Positions 1 through 8,403 of a stretch of DNA of 19,730 nucleotides are shown in pieces. The stretch comes from Porphyromonadaceae bacterium UBA4259 (lineage in GTDB: Bacteria > Bacteroidota > Bacteroidia > Bacteroidales > Muribaculaceae). The stretch's first letter is position 1; each line of letters starts with the position of its first letter. The notes under the pieces were generated by a model. The model worked only from the letters and a program-made list of their open reading frames with translations. It was not told where the DNA came from and did not search any database. The stretch lies in contig DGWL01000058.1 of assembly GCA_002396125.1 (NCBI GenBank), positions 1-19,730 of the forward strand, in the 5' to 3' direction. The position numbers were made by a program, and so were the translations under genes.

Positions 1-1252
1 CGTAGCCAATAGCCTCCTGAATGTAACCGGCAAACATGCCCGGAATCATCATGCTCAGTGCCATGAAGGCTGTGCAGATTGCATAATGAGAGGTTTTGAA
101 CTCGCCTTCCGAGAAGTAAATCATGTAGAGCATATAGGCAGTGAAACCAAAGCCGTAGCCAAATTGCTCGATGGCAACTGCAATGCTGATGTTCACAATG
201 TTATCGGGTTGCCAAATGGCCAGATATACAAACGTCAGGCATGGCAGTGTCATGCAAGCGGCCATCCACCACAATGATTTTTTGAGGCCAACTTTTGAAG
301 CGTAGATGCCGCCCAAAATGCCGCCAATGGTGAGGAACAGCACGCCGATGGTGCCGTAGACGATACCCACTTCCTCGGTTGAGAGCCCCAGGCCACCGGC
401 ATCCTTTGCGGCCACCAGGAATGGTGTGCACATCTTGATGAGGAATGCCTCGGGCAAGCGATAGAGCAGCATGAAGGCAATAGCAAGCCACAGGCCGGGT
501 TTCTTGAAATAGGTGGCAAATGATTGTCCAAACTCCTTGAAGATTTGGCCTGCGGTAGGCTTAGTCTTAATGCCATCGGCAGTCTCGGTTGAGAGATGAG
601 CTTTGTCGGTATCGGGCTTGGGAACAAAGAAGGTGTGGTAGAGAGTGACAGCGCTGAAGAGAACAGCTGTGACAAGCATGGTCCAGAACCACGACATGGG
701 GATGTCGCCGGTGCTGGTCTCGATGCGGCCGGCGATGTAGACGAGCACGCCCTGCCCGAAGATTGACGACAGGCGGTAGAATGTGCTGCGGATTCCCACA
801 AAGGCGGCCTGATTCTTCTGCGTGAGCGCCAGCATGTAGAATCCGTCGGCTGCGATATCGTGAGTTGCCGAGGCAAATGCCGTGATGGTGAACAAAATCA
901 GTGTTATATAGAACAAGCTGATGGGGGTTTGACCACTGGCAATGGTTGCGGGATCGGGGTGTGGCATGGCTAGCGTTAGCAAGATGAATGCCGCCGACAT
1001 GAGGACTTGCATGGCAATAACCCACCAGCGTTTTGTCTTGATGATGTCAACAAACGGGCTCCAGAATGGCTTGATAGTCCATGGCAGGTAGAGCAGACTG
1101 GTGAAGAGAGCCATTTGTCCATTGGGAACTCCCATCTTGGCAAGCATGAGCACCGAGATGTTGTTAACAATAAAGTATGGTATGCCTTCGGCAAAATACA
1201 GGGTCGGAACCCATGCCCAAGGGCTTTGTTTGAATTTGGTTAATGCGCTCAT
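1..1252 (-). CDS. AmpG-like MFS permease (C-terminus off the window)
   Basis: This is a polytopic inner-membrane transporter of the major facilitator superfamily. The reading frame is open from the ATG at 1252 to the window edge (417 residues visible, no stop), so only the extreme C-terminus is missing. The N-terminus carries the AmpG-like pattern: FAEGIPYF in TM1, then LPWTIKPFWSPFVD at the TM2-loop junction with the conserved W/P/D, followed by many hydrophobic helices split by a charged central loop (KPDTDKAHLSTE). AmpG proteins import anhydro-muropeptides released during cell-wall turnover. The gene starts 25 nt after the SpoIID-like gene stop and is the last visible gene of a five-gene operon that also encodes a putative amidase, which supports a cell-wall-fragment substrate. 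Family assignment is firm; the substrate is inferred, and another glycan-derived solute is possible. Confidence 0.82.
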   Translation of the reverse strand, partial: MSALTKFKQSPWAWVPTLYFAEGIPYFIVNNISVLMLAKMGVPNGQMALFTSLLYLPWTIKPFWSPFVDIIKTKRWWVIAMQVLMSAAFILLTLAMPHPDPATIASGQTPISLFYITLILFTITAFASATHDIAADGFYMLALTQKNQAAFVGIRSTFYRLSSIFGQGVLVYIAGRIETSTGDIPMSWFWTMLVTAVLFSAVTLYHTFFVPKPDTDKAHLSTETADGIKTKPTAGQIFKEFGQSFATYFKKPGLWLAIAFMLLYRLPEAFLIKMCTPFLVAAKDAGGLGLSTEEVGIVYGTIGVLFLTIGGILGGIYASKVGLKKSLWWMAACMTLPCLTFVYLAIWQPDNIVNISIAVAIEQFGYGFGFTAYMLYMIYFSEGEFKTSHYAICTAFMALSMMIPGMFAGYIQEAIGY

Positions 1253-1277
1253 TATTATGTGGTTTTAAGTTTCAGTA

Positions 1278-2606
1278 TTAGTATATGTTCTCGATTTTGG
1301 CATCGATGAAGTAGTGCAGCAGAATTTGCTGGTAGTTGTAGCCCTTGGCGCCCATCACGGCAGCGCCTATTTGGCACAGTCCCACGCCGTGACCCCAGCC
1401 TGCTCCGCGCAGGATGAACTTCTCGGGGAAGCCATCGGGAATCTCGTTGATTTTCTCAACGATAAAGGCCGAGCTGTAGAGGCATGACGGCGACAGTGCA
1501 TAACGAATGGTGAGCTCCTTGCCAATAATCTTGGTCATTTTCTCACCCACAATTTTGAGCTTGTAGAGCCTGCCGCTGGTGCCACGGGCCACAGGCTCCA
1601 GGTCAATGATGCGACCGTAGTCATCGCCTGTGCGCTCCTTGATGAGCTTGCTCAGCTCGTCTTGGGTGTATTCCACACGCCAGCGGTAAAAGTCGGTTGT
1701 CTCTTGGTCATAGTCGTTGAGCACTTGCGAGAGTATCTCCTTGTCGCTTGTGTTGCAATGAGCATGAGGCGAGGAGAGAATCCAGTCGGCGGCATTGTCT
1801 TCACGGCTCAAGTCGGGGAAGTTCATCTCGTCGTCATCATCGCGGCGCGCCACGAGATAGGGGTGATGCTCATCCTGCCAGCAGTTCTCAAATTGTTCAT
1901 ACACACCGCCGCACGACTTGGAGAATCGGGCATCACACAGCTCCCCGCCATACATTAGCACCTGACCCCAAGTGGCCTCGATGGCTTGGCGCACAGCCTC
2001 GGTTGAGGCCCGGGTGATGCCTTGGTAGCGCTGGCAGTGATCGTCGGCGCACACGTCGAAGTTCACGTGGTCGTCGCGGTCCCACCATTTAATTTCCTCG
2101 TGCTCGTTGCTAGCCTCAAACTCCTGGTGCAGTCCGGGGTCGTGAACTGCCGCGTCGCTGTCTTTCTTGATTTGCGCCAATAGCCAGCTGCGTGAGATCA
2201 CGGCATGAGCTTTGAGTAGCTCGAGCGATGCTGTAGCGCTCATTTCGCTTGAGATGACGCTCAGCAGGTATTCCTCAACCGAGAGGATGTTGATGGTCGT
2301 GATTTTGTCGTTCTCAACAATCAGGTGCAGGGCGCCACGAAATGTTTGGTCTTCCTTGCGTTTCCAGTGGAAGCTCACGCCAATCGTCACGTTCTCAAGA
2401 GTGAACGAGTCTTTGTCAACGTTCACAGGTTCAAAAAGCAAGTCGTGATATCGCTTGCCGTTCCATTCCACCATGCCATCGACGCAACGTGCCAGCTGGT
2501 TGCCAATCACCTTCTCGCCGTTGACAATGTAGTTGTTGTTGAGAATAAACTCAACCATGGGCTCATTCATGATGCCCACTCTCACTTGAGGAACTGTTGT
2601 TTTCAT
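1278..2606 (-). CDS. SpoIID/LytB domain protein (putative lytic transglycosylase)
   Basis: This 442-residue protein belongs to the SpoIID/LytB family, whose best-known member, SpoIID, is a lytic transglycosylase that cuts glycan strands stripped of stem peptides. The central motif VEEYLLSVISSEM (about residues 110-122) contains E121, matching the family's catalytic Glu, and is followed by LLKAHAVISRSW. A SKSCGG segment lies at 229-234. The C-terminal GWGHGVGLCQIGA motif (about 403-415) is the other hallmark. H180, C186, H190 and C191 form a possible metal site resembling the one known in clostridial SpoIID. The N-terminus (MKTTVPQVRVGIMNEP) has no signal peptide or membrane helix, unlike secreted or anchored SpoIID proteins. 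The gene begins 2 nt after the DUF4922 stop and ends 25 nt before the AmpG-like gene. If cytosolic, it may act on imported muropeptides; this is inference. Confidence 0.88.
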   Translation of the reverse strand: MKTTVPQVRVGIMNEPMVEFILNNNYIVNGEKVIGNQLARCVDGMVEWNGKRYHDLLFEPVNVDKDSFTLENVTIGVSFHWKRKEDQTFRGALHLIVENDKITTINILSVEEYLLSVISSEMSATASLELLKAHAVISRSWLLAQIKKDSDAAVHDPGLHQEFEASNEHEEIKWWDRDDHVNFDVCADDHCQRYQGITRASTEAVRQAIEATWGQVLMYGGELCDARFSKSCGGVYEQFENCWQDEHHPYLVARRDDDDEMNFPDLSREDNAADWILSSPHAHCNTSDKEILSQVLNDYDQETTDFYRWRVEYTQDELSKLIKERTGDDYGRIIDLEPVARGTSGRLYKLKIVGEKMTKIIGKELTIRYALSPSCLYSSAFIVEKINEIPDGFPEKFILRGAGWGHGVGLCQIGAAVMGAKGYNYQQILLHYFIDAKIENIY

Positions 2607-2608
2607 CG

Positions 2609-3511
2609 CTACTTTGTATGTGTTATAAAGTATTCTATTATATGTTCTTTGTCATCTTCGCTAATCGTGACTTCCTCGCTGATGGATTGAAGTCGTGAGG
2701 CTGTGATTTTTTCAAAGTCACTTTCCCTTACCATGGGCCACACGCCGGCCATCTCTACCGAAGCGGGACTGACCACCAGCTCGTCTTCTCCATCGCCATA
2801 GCACTTGGGCCTGTGTTTCGACCTGGGCACAATGATGATGTGCATTTGCCTTTTAACACTCCAGCAGAACACGTTTTGCATGGGTTCTTCTCCGGTGTCA
2901 AAAACTTCATGCAGGCCTTCTTCAATGATGTGAAACCACAGTTTTGCCTCTTTCTTTGTGGGTCTGATGATATAAAAGAAAGGGAAGTAGACGCTAAGGT
3001 CGCAGTCGTCATGAATTGCCTCGCGGCATAGCGGTAGTTCGCTAAAAGGCACTGCCTGGAAATGCTGGTGGAAAGGTGCCGATGCTCCGCACTTGGGACC
3101 ATTGTAAAAAAGCACATAGCCCGGAAGTGCTGCGGCCACACTCATCATGTCGTCGATGTAGGGCACTATTGCCTGTGGCCTGTGTTCAATGGAGCTGACG
3201 GTGAGGTGGCGATTGAAAATGGGGTAGGGGTTGATTTGAATCTTGTAGTTCTCGTTCCAAATGATTGATTCTTGTTCATGAGGCTGGTGGGCCGAGCACA
3301 GGAAGCACTCGTGTTCCCGTTGTGAGGCGTTATCTCCCCCTGCCACAGCCGAACGGTAGCGGCAGGGGTTGAATTGTGCCACAATCTCACGTCCCTTGTA
3401 ATTAAACTTCTTGACGAGCATGTGCTCTAAGGCGGCATAGTTGTTGCGCGCCAATTCCCATGAGTTTAATTCTCGGGAATAGAGACTTTTTATGTCATGA
3501 ACTAGATTCAT
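2609..3511 (-). CDS. DUF4922 protein, GalT/HIT-like nucleotidyltransferase or phosphorylase
   Basis: This 300-residue cytosolic protein matches the Bacteroidetes family usually named DUF4922. Its visible motifs point to the HIT/GalT superfamily: INPYPIFNRH at about 93-102 (a typical substrate-phosphate segment), and HQHFQ at 148-152, which fits the HxHxQ signature of GalT, Apa2 and GDP-hexose phosphorylases rather than the HxHxH of small HIT hydrolases. A CFLC pair (C69, C72) preceded by H67 could bind zinc. Such enzymes move a nucleoside monophosphate between phosphate or a nucleotide and a sugar 1-phosphate. The gene lies between a glycosyltransferase (13 nt gap) and the SpoIID-like gene (2 nt gap), so making or degrading an activated sugar in this pathway is plausible. 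The exact substrate cannot be told from sequence. Confidence 0.8.
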   Translation of the reverse strand: MNLVHDIKSLYSRELNSWELARNNYAALEHMLVKKFNYKGREIVAQFNPCRYRSAVAGGDNASQREHECFLCSAHQPHEQESIIWNENYKIQINPYPIFNRHLTVSSIEHRPQAIVPYIDDMMSVAAALPGYVLFYNGPKCGASAPFHQHFQAVPFSELPLCREAIHDDCDLSVYFPFFYIIRPTKKEAKLWFHIIEEGLHEVFDTGEEPMQNVFCWSVKRQMHIIIVPRSKHRPKCYGDGEDELVVSPASVEMAGVWPMVRESDFEKITASRLQSISEEVTISEDDKEHIIEYFITHTK

Positions 3512-3524
3512 GATTGAAACTCAA

Positions 3525-5030
3525 TTACTTACAGCAGCAACAGCACTCTTTCTTGTTCAACGCGATGCGAGCCTGAAGTTCCCAGGTGCGAATGCGGTCC
3601 TTGTAGAGGTTGTTGTTGTTCATCTTCACAACGTCAACATTGGCATCACTGTTGTCGTCCCAGCGGCGGCACATGTACACGGGCTCATAAACGCGACCAA
3701 TCTGGTAGGTGCGAGAAATGTTCAGGCCAAGTGCATAGTCCTCGCCGTAGCTGGTGTTGGGTAGCATCACGTCGCGCAGCACTGGAGTGTAGAAAGCGCG
3801 TGGCGCTCCCAGGCCATTGATGCGAAGCGCATTGTTGCGGCCGTTCTCGGGGGTCCATTCCTTGTGGTCGATAATGCCGGGAGGAATGGGGTTGCAGTTG
3901 ATGTCGGTCATCAGGTAGGTTCCCACCACCATTGCCACGTTTTGCTCATAGAAAGCGTTGACCATGGTCTGCAGTGTGTTCTCATCCTTGTACATATCGT
4001 CGCTGTCGAGTTGCACAACAAACTTGCCGGCTTTCTCGTGATGTGCAGCAAGGTTCCAGTAGCCGCCGATTCCCATGTCGTAGTAGTCGGCTATGATGTG
4101 GATGAGGCGTGGATCGTCGTAGGCGGCGATTGCCTCACGAGTGCCGTCGGTCGAGAAGTTGTCTACAACCATGAGGTTGAACTTGAAGTTGGTCTTCTGG
4201 CGCAGCACACTGTCGATGGCGTCGCGAATGGTGCGGATGCGGTTGCGAACGGGTATCATCACAGTTGCCTCTACCTCAAAGTCGCCCTGGTTGAACTCAA
4301 TGTGCTTGAAGTTGGGCACTTCCTTGCCGTCGACAACCTTGGTTGGAGCCAAGTATCCTCCCACCTCCTTGAGGTGCTCGGTGCAAGCGGCTTCCATTTC
4401 GATTTGGCGGCCGCGGTTGCGTGGGTCAACGTAGTCGAAGATTTTCTCGCCGCTCTTGCGAGTGTCGAGTTCCACGTCGCTATATAGATACTCGTTGATG
4501 TGAGTGATGGGGCAACGCTGCGAGAGCTTGAGACGCAGGTCATAGAGTCCTGCATGCTCATAGTCGGCTTTCATGGCAGCTGCAGCCTTCTTGAAACACT
4601 CACTGTTGAAAACGAGCACTGAACCAAAGTCGAAGTCGTCGCGCAAACTGCCTTGCTGGTAGTCGATAACAGGAGCCTTGTCGGCACCCTTGTCGGTTAC
4701 ATTATAGTGGTCGGCATAGACCATACCACTGCCACTGTCGGCAAGAATCTTCACGAAACGCTCAATTGCAAAAGGCGCAAACTTGAGGGTCACGTGCTTG
4801 GTGTAGAGCAATGTTACGCAAGCGTCGCTATGTTCAGCGATAGCCTTCATGGTAGCAGATGAGGTTAGGCCCTTGATATTTAGGATTTCACATCCGTCAA
4901 TAGTTCCTTGGGCTTCCTCGCCGGCGAGCAAGTAGATTTTGTTAACTAATGGATTGGCTTTCAATCCATCAACTGTGGCCTGTGCTTGTTGAGCGTTGGC
5001 AAAAGGAATAAAACAATTAATTTTTGTCAT
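3525..5030 (-). CDS. Two-module family 2 glycosyltransferase with poly-Cys tail
   Basis: This 501-residue protein has a clear C-terminal GT-A (GT2) domain from about residue 250: VMIPVRNRIRTI, MVVDNFSTDGT, the metal/nucleotide-sugar motif LDSDD at 341-345, and GED at 429-431 as the likely catalytic-base region. The first 240 residues look like a second, degenerate GT-A-like module (FIPFANAQQA at the start, VYADHY near 104-109, then SLRDDFDFG) without an intact DxD. The protein ends in E-C-C-C-C-C-K (C496-C500), read from five consecutive Cys codons before the stop. There is no signal peptide or transmembrane helix, so it should act in the cytosol or at the inner membrane face. It is 22 nt downstream of the amidase-like gene and 13 nt upstream of the DUF4922 gene. 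It would transfer a sugar from a nucleotide donor; donor and acceptor are unknown. Confidence 0.86.
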   Translation of the reverse strand: MTKINCFIPFANAQQAQATVDGLKANPLVNKIYLLAGEEAQGTIDGCEILNIKGLTSSATMKAIAEHSDACVTLLYTKHVTLKFAPFAIERFVKILADSGSGMVYADHYNVTDKGADKAPVIDYQQGSLRDDFDFGSVLVFNSECFKKAAAAMKADYEHAGLYDLRLKLSQRCPITHINEYLYSDVELDTRKSGEKIFDYVDPRNRGRQIEMEAACTEHLKEVGGYLAPTKVVDGKEVPNFKHIEFNQGDFEVEATVMIPVRNRIRTIRDAIDSVLRQKTNFKFNLMVVDNFSTDGTREAIAAYDDPRLIHIIADYYDMGIGGYWNLAAHHEKAGKFVVQLDSDDMYKDENTLQTMVNAFYEQNVAMVVGTYLMTDINCNPIPPGIIDHKEWTPENGRNNALRINGLGAPRAFYTPVLRDVMLPNTSYGEDYALGLNISRTYQIGRVYEPVYMCRRWDDNSDANVDVVKMNNNNLYKDRIRTWELQARIALNKKECCCCCK

Positions 5031-5052
5031 GGTGTTGTATATTATTGTTTAG

Positions 5053-8000
5053 TTATTTTTCATTTTCAAAGAAATTCATCACGCGCTGCATGAACTCGTC
5101 GCGCTCGTTCTCGCTCTTGATAGTCTCAAAGGGGAACCCCACAACCACGGTCTTGTAGCCGTTGCGGCTTGAGGCGATACCCGCGGGGATGTTGTTCTCC
5201 TTATAGCGCAAGATGGTAGCGCCGCGTTCGTCACTGGCTTTGATTGCGTCGGGCGATTCCACGGCATAGAAGTCGCTGTTCAACTGGTTGTAGAAGGTGA
5301 GGTTGCTCATGCCGTCGCTCATCTTGAGAGTGGTGGGAACGCTGTAGGCCTCGCCCAGCAGTGTGGCACGACCGTCGACCCAAGTGTAGCCCATCACGTT
5401 CTTGGCAAAGTTTATCTCGGCCTGAGCGGGATGTTCCTTGTCCCAAATGTCGCTTGCCACATAGGCTCCGGTGAGCAACACATTGCCACCACCTAGGGTG
5501 TAGTTGGTCACGGCATTCATCAGTCTGCTAGTCAGTGCCTTGAATCGCGATGGTTTTGCGCCGCGTCCGGTCTTTGTTTCCTTCTGCTTACCCATGATGA
5601 TGTCGAGAGCCTTGTATCGCTCCAGTTCAATGGTGCCGTTTTCAACGGCCTTGACACTGCTCGACACAAACGAGTAACCGGCCTTCATGAGTGCCGCGCC
5701 ATGAATTGACGGGTAGTTGAAGGTGTTGCCCGCTATGTTTCGGGTCTCGTAGTTGCTGCGGCATGCGCCGAAGCCCGGAGCGTCGTCGTCGCGCCATTCC
5801 AGGTTGCGACGGAACTCAAACTGCGATCCCAGATAGTTGATTTGCTCCATGTAGGGCACGCCATGGTCCTTATTGTCGTAGAAACCGGCGAGTTTATTGT
5901 CTTCAAACCAGTCGGGGGCGCTCACGCGGGTGAAGTCGTTGACCACCATCACGGTGCCCTTGCTGTGCTTGGCAACACCCACGCTCAGGGTCTCGCTGGG
6001 GAAACTGCGACCGCCGTCGTTCATGGCAATAATCTTAAAACTGTGAATTTCGTTGTCGTTGATGTGAGCCGAGTAGAATGGCTGGTCAACAATGTCAATC
6101 TCCTTGAAACCACCGTCGTTGCCCACTTGTTCCATGACAATGTAGCGCTTGGCGTCGGCGTTGGCGCATAATGGGTCGGGGGTTGGCTCCCAGTTGAGCA
6201 TGAAAAGATTGTCGCTAAGCTGGTTGATGGCAAAAGAGTTGACTGGTAGTGGTTGAATGACGTAGTCGCGATGGTCGCGCTGAGCGATGAACTTAATGAT
6301 GCCCTTGTAGATGGCTCGGCTCACGTCGAAGCGGAATTGTGGGTCGAGGCCATATTTCATGTCGGCAAAATTCTGATGTGAGAGAAGTTCCATGAGTAGG
6401 GCCGGAACCTCGGGCACGCGTGCCTCATAGTAGCTCTTGTCCCACATACCTCGACGCGTCCACTTGGGTTCATATTTAGCGCGGATGTCGTTTACGACCT
6501 CGGTCGAAACAATGTTGGCAAACTGGCGCGAGAGTTCGCGTGGAGTGCCGTTCTCATATTTTCCGAAGCGCTTGCCGTTCTTGGTTGTGCAATAGATGAG
6601 CAGGGTGCCTATGATATCGTCGTTGGGTGTGGTGCCGGCATCGGTGTGCAGGCAGAACGACACGTCGACGGGAATCTTGAGACCGGGCTTGCCGGGCAGC
6701 ACGTCGCTGCCGCCGGCCAGATAGTTGACCCACTCGCCACGGCTGCGATAGTCGTCAACGTAGTCGTTGATGCCGTCGCTGGTGGAGTACACCTTGTGGG
6801 GGAAGCCCGACCATTGCAGGAAATAGCGTGAGCCCAGGTGGAACCAGGGATGGTCGCCACTGCCCACGTATTGATAATCGATGCCTTCCTTGCCCAGATA
6901 CTTGGTGTCGCCATTCTTCTCGGCAATGGCGCGGTTCTCGGGGGTGGGGAGTGCCACACGCCGCACAATGTTGCCCTTGCCACCGCCCACCTTAATAGCA
7001 TCGGCGGTGATGACGGCATTCTTGTCGGCACTGTGGTTGCTCAGGCTCACAACTGCTTTGTTCATGCCCTTTGCTAGCTGGAAAGAACCCAGATAGACCC
7101 ACACGCCGCCACCCATCGACTGGTCGACCTTGAACTGCTGGCTGCCGGCGAGGGAGTTGATGGTGTAGACTGCGTCGTGAGCGCTGTTTGGCAACGATTT
7201 GTAACTGATATAGACCGCATAGGTGCCATCTTGTGGCATTTCAACGTCCCAAGTGGCTGTTGAGAGTTTGCCTGGGTCGGTCTCGGCATCGGCCATGCGA
7301 TAGGTGCCTTCGTCAAATGGGTTCTCAAAGTCTTTGTATTCGCTGCGCTCGTAGGCAAAGCCGTTGCCCTCGCCGCGTTTCCATTTCTTCTTGCCGTTGT
7401 GCTCGTGATAGCCGCGCTGTGCATGGCCGCCGTCATTATCGACCACTGCACCAAAGTTGTGGGTGTCGCGTTCGCGTGCGTCCCACACGTAGGCTCCGGC
7501 GTTCTCAAGCATGGGCATGATGAAAGGAATCATGTAGCTGTGGGTGTACATGTCTTCCACGGTGTGGAACATGCGTGCGCGTTGCCATTCCCAACGGTTA
7601 AGATAGGGCTCGAAGTACCACCCGTGACTTGGCCACACTGCCACGATATTGCCGCTCAGACCCTTACTGTACTGGCGATTCTCATCGAGTGGGGTGATGA
7701 ATCCGGCGTGCTTGCGCTGGTAGGCGTTGTCGAAGCTCGAGAAATAGTTGGCAATGTCGTTGCCTGCAATTGACAGTGCCACGGTGCGGTTGCTGTACTG
7801 CTCGCCCAGCACCATGCCAATGTCGCTCTTGAGCTTGTCGATGCTCTGCTGAGTGAAAGGCACATCGCCAAAGTTCTCGCTCAGGTCAACCTTGACCGAG
7901 TCGGGGGTAATCACGATTGATCTTGCCTTGAGCTGACCAATGCCCATGTTCTCGGGGAGATTGGCTGCGATAATTTGCTGAATTCGCTGATTTTGTGCCG

Positions 8001-8091
8001 CGTCGATTGAGTCGGTTTGCGCATGTGCGGTCATTGCGCAAGCGGCAATTGCCACTGCGGCCACAATTAATGATTTACTCTTTGTTATCAT
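5053..8091 (-). CDS. Secreted amidase_3-like protein with inserted golvesin/xanthan-lyase-type domain
   Basis: This is a 1012-residue exported protein with a Sec signal peptide (hydrophobic to about residue 20, likely cut after AHA-24). By similarity to the golvesin C-terminal-like domain it would often be labelled xanthan lyase, but the order of motifs suggests a zinc N-acetylmuramoyl-L-alanine amidase: S-H156-G followed by E168, then GAYVWDARERD (about 199-209), then SFCLH482TDAG and PALLME568LL, matching the His-Glu-His zinc ligands and catalytic Glu of Amidase_3. Between E168 and H482 lies a beta-rich insert (about 260-370: GTYAVYISY, GGGVWVYLGSF, ITADAIKVGGG) of golvesin type. A fibronectin-III-like segment follows (about 620-706), then a C-terminal domain of some 300 residues resembling a glutamine-amidotransferase/ThuA-like fold. 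It is the first gene of the operon. Expected site: periplasm or outside the cell, cleaving the MurNAc-peptide bond. Enzyme activity is inferred from motifs. Confidence 0.8.
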   Translation of the reverse strand: MITKSKSLIVAAVAIAACAMTAHAQTDSIDAAQNQRIQQIIAANLPENMGIGQLKARSIVITPDSVKVDLSENFGDVPFTQQSIDKLKSDIGMVLGEQYSNRTVALSIAGNDIANYFSSFDNAYQRKHAGFITPLDENRQYSKGLSGNIVAVWPSHGWYFEPYLNRWEWQRARMFHTVEDMYTHSYMIPFIMPMLENAGAYVWDARERDTHNFGAVVDNDGGHAQRGYHEHNGKKKWKRGEGNGFAYERSEYKDFENPFDEGTYRMADAETDPGKLSTATWDVEMPQDGTYAVYISYKSLPNSAHDAVYTINSLAGSQQFKVDQSMGGGVWVYLGSFQLAKGMNKAVVSLSNHSADKNAVITADAIKVGGGKGNIVRRVALPTPENRAIAEKNGDTKYLGKEGIDYQYVGSGDHPWFHLGSRYFLQWSGFPHKVYSTSDGINDYVDDYRSRGEWVNYLAGGSDVLPGKPGLKIPVDVSFCLHTDAGTTPNDDIIGTLLIYCTTKNGKRFGKYENGTPRELSRQFANIVSTEVVNDIRAKYEPKWTRRGMWDKSYYEARVPEVPALLMELLSHQNFADMKYGLDPQFRFDVSRAIYKGIIKFIAQRDHRDYVIQPLPVNSFAINQLSDNLFMLNWEPTPDPLCANADAKRYIVMEQVGNDGGFKEIDIVDQPFYSAHINDNEIHSFKIIAMNDGGRSFPSETLSVGVAKHSKGTVMVVNDFTRVSAPDWFEDNKLAGFYDNKDHGVPYMEQINYLGSQFEFRRNLEWRDDDAPGFGACRSNYETRNIAGNTFNYPSIHGAALMKAGYSFVSSSVKAVENGTIELERYKALDIIMGKQKETKTGRGAKPSRFKALTSRLMNAVTNYTLGGGNVLLTGAYVASDIWDKEHPAQAEINFAKNVMGYTWVDGRATLLGEAYSVPTTLKMSDGMSNLTFYNQLNSDFYAVESPDAIKASDERGATILRYKENNIPAGIASSRNGYKTVVVGFPFETIKSENERDEFMQRVMNFFENEK

Positions 8092-8198
8092 AGTGTTGAA
8101 TATTGTTTAGGGATGCTCTGTAAAATCACGATGTGAATGATTTTTGTTCAGGTTAACATGTAATTTAAAGAACATCACACTACTAAAACTTTAGATTA

Positions 8199-8233
8199 CA
8201 AAAATAAGGTAAATATTCCGATTAAAAAACAAA
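8199..8233 (-). promoter_or_regulatory. Candidate promoter of the leftward amidase operon
   Basis: Read on the minus strand, 8206-8199 is TATTTTTG, an exact match to the Bacteroidetes -7 word TAnnTTTG. A TTTG word lies upstream at 8233-8230. The 23-nt gap is longer than the usual 19-21, so the upstream element may be coincidental in this AT-rich stretch. It would give an untranslated leader of roughly 100 nt before the start at 8091. Confidence 0.35.
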
Positions 8234-8371
8234 AAATGTGTTCATTTTTCTTAAAAGGTTTACTTTTATATATTGTAAACATATTTTTTGAAAAAGAAAC
8301 ATTGTACTGCCGCCACTATTACGGCTTTTTGGAGAAGTTTTCGGGTTGATGTGTAAAAAATACGAAAAAAA

Positions 8372-8403
8372 TTTGGTTGCTTGAAAAATAAATATTACTT
8401 TTG
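8372..8403 (+). promoter_or_regulatory. Bacteroidetes sigma-type promoter of the Nudix/sirtuin operon
   Basis: TTTG at 8372-8375 and TACTTTTG at 8396-8403 are separated by exactly 20 nt. This matches the Bacteroidetes housekeeping consensus TTTG-N19-21-TAnnTTTG without mismatch. Transcription would start near 8408-8412, about 25 nt before the ATG at 8434. No other promoter of this quality was seen before the following genes, so all four are probably served from here. Confidence 0.75.

Noticed and set aside
3864..4487. Open frame of 207 codons on the plus strand
   Set aside because: It is antisense to the glycosyltransferase gene and has the same His/Val-rich shadow composition.
8309..8330. 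Terminator-like hairpin GCCG...CGGC followed by TTTTT
   Set aside because: The stem is only 4 bp, and no transcript from the left on the plus strand would reach it.
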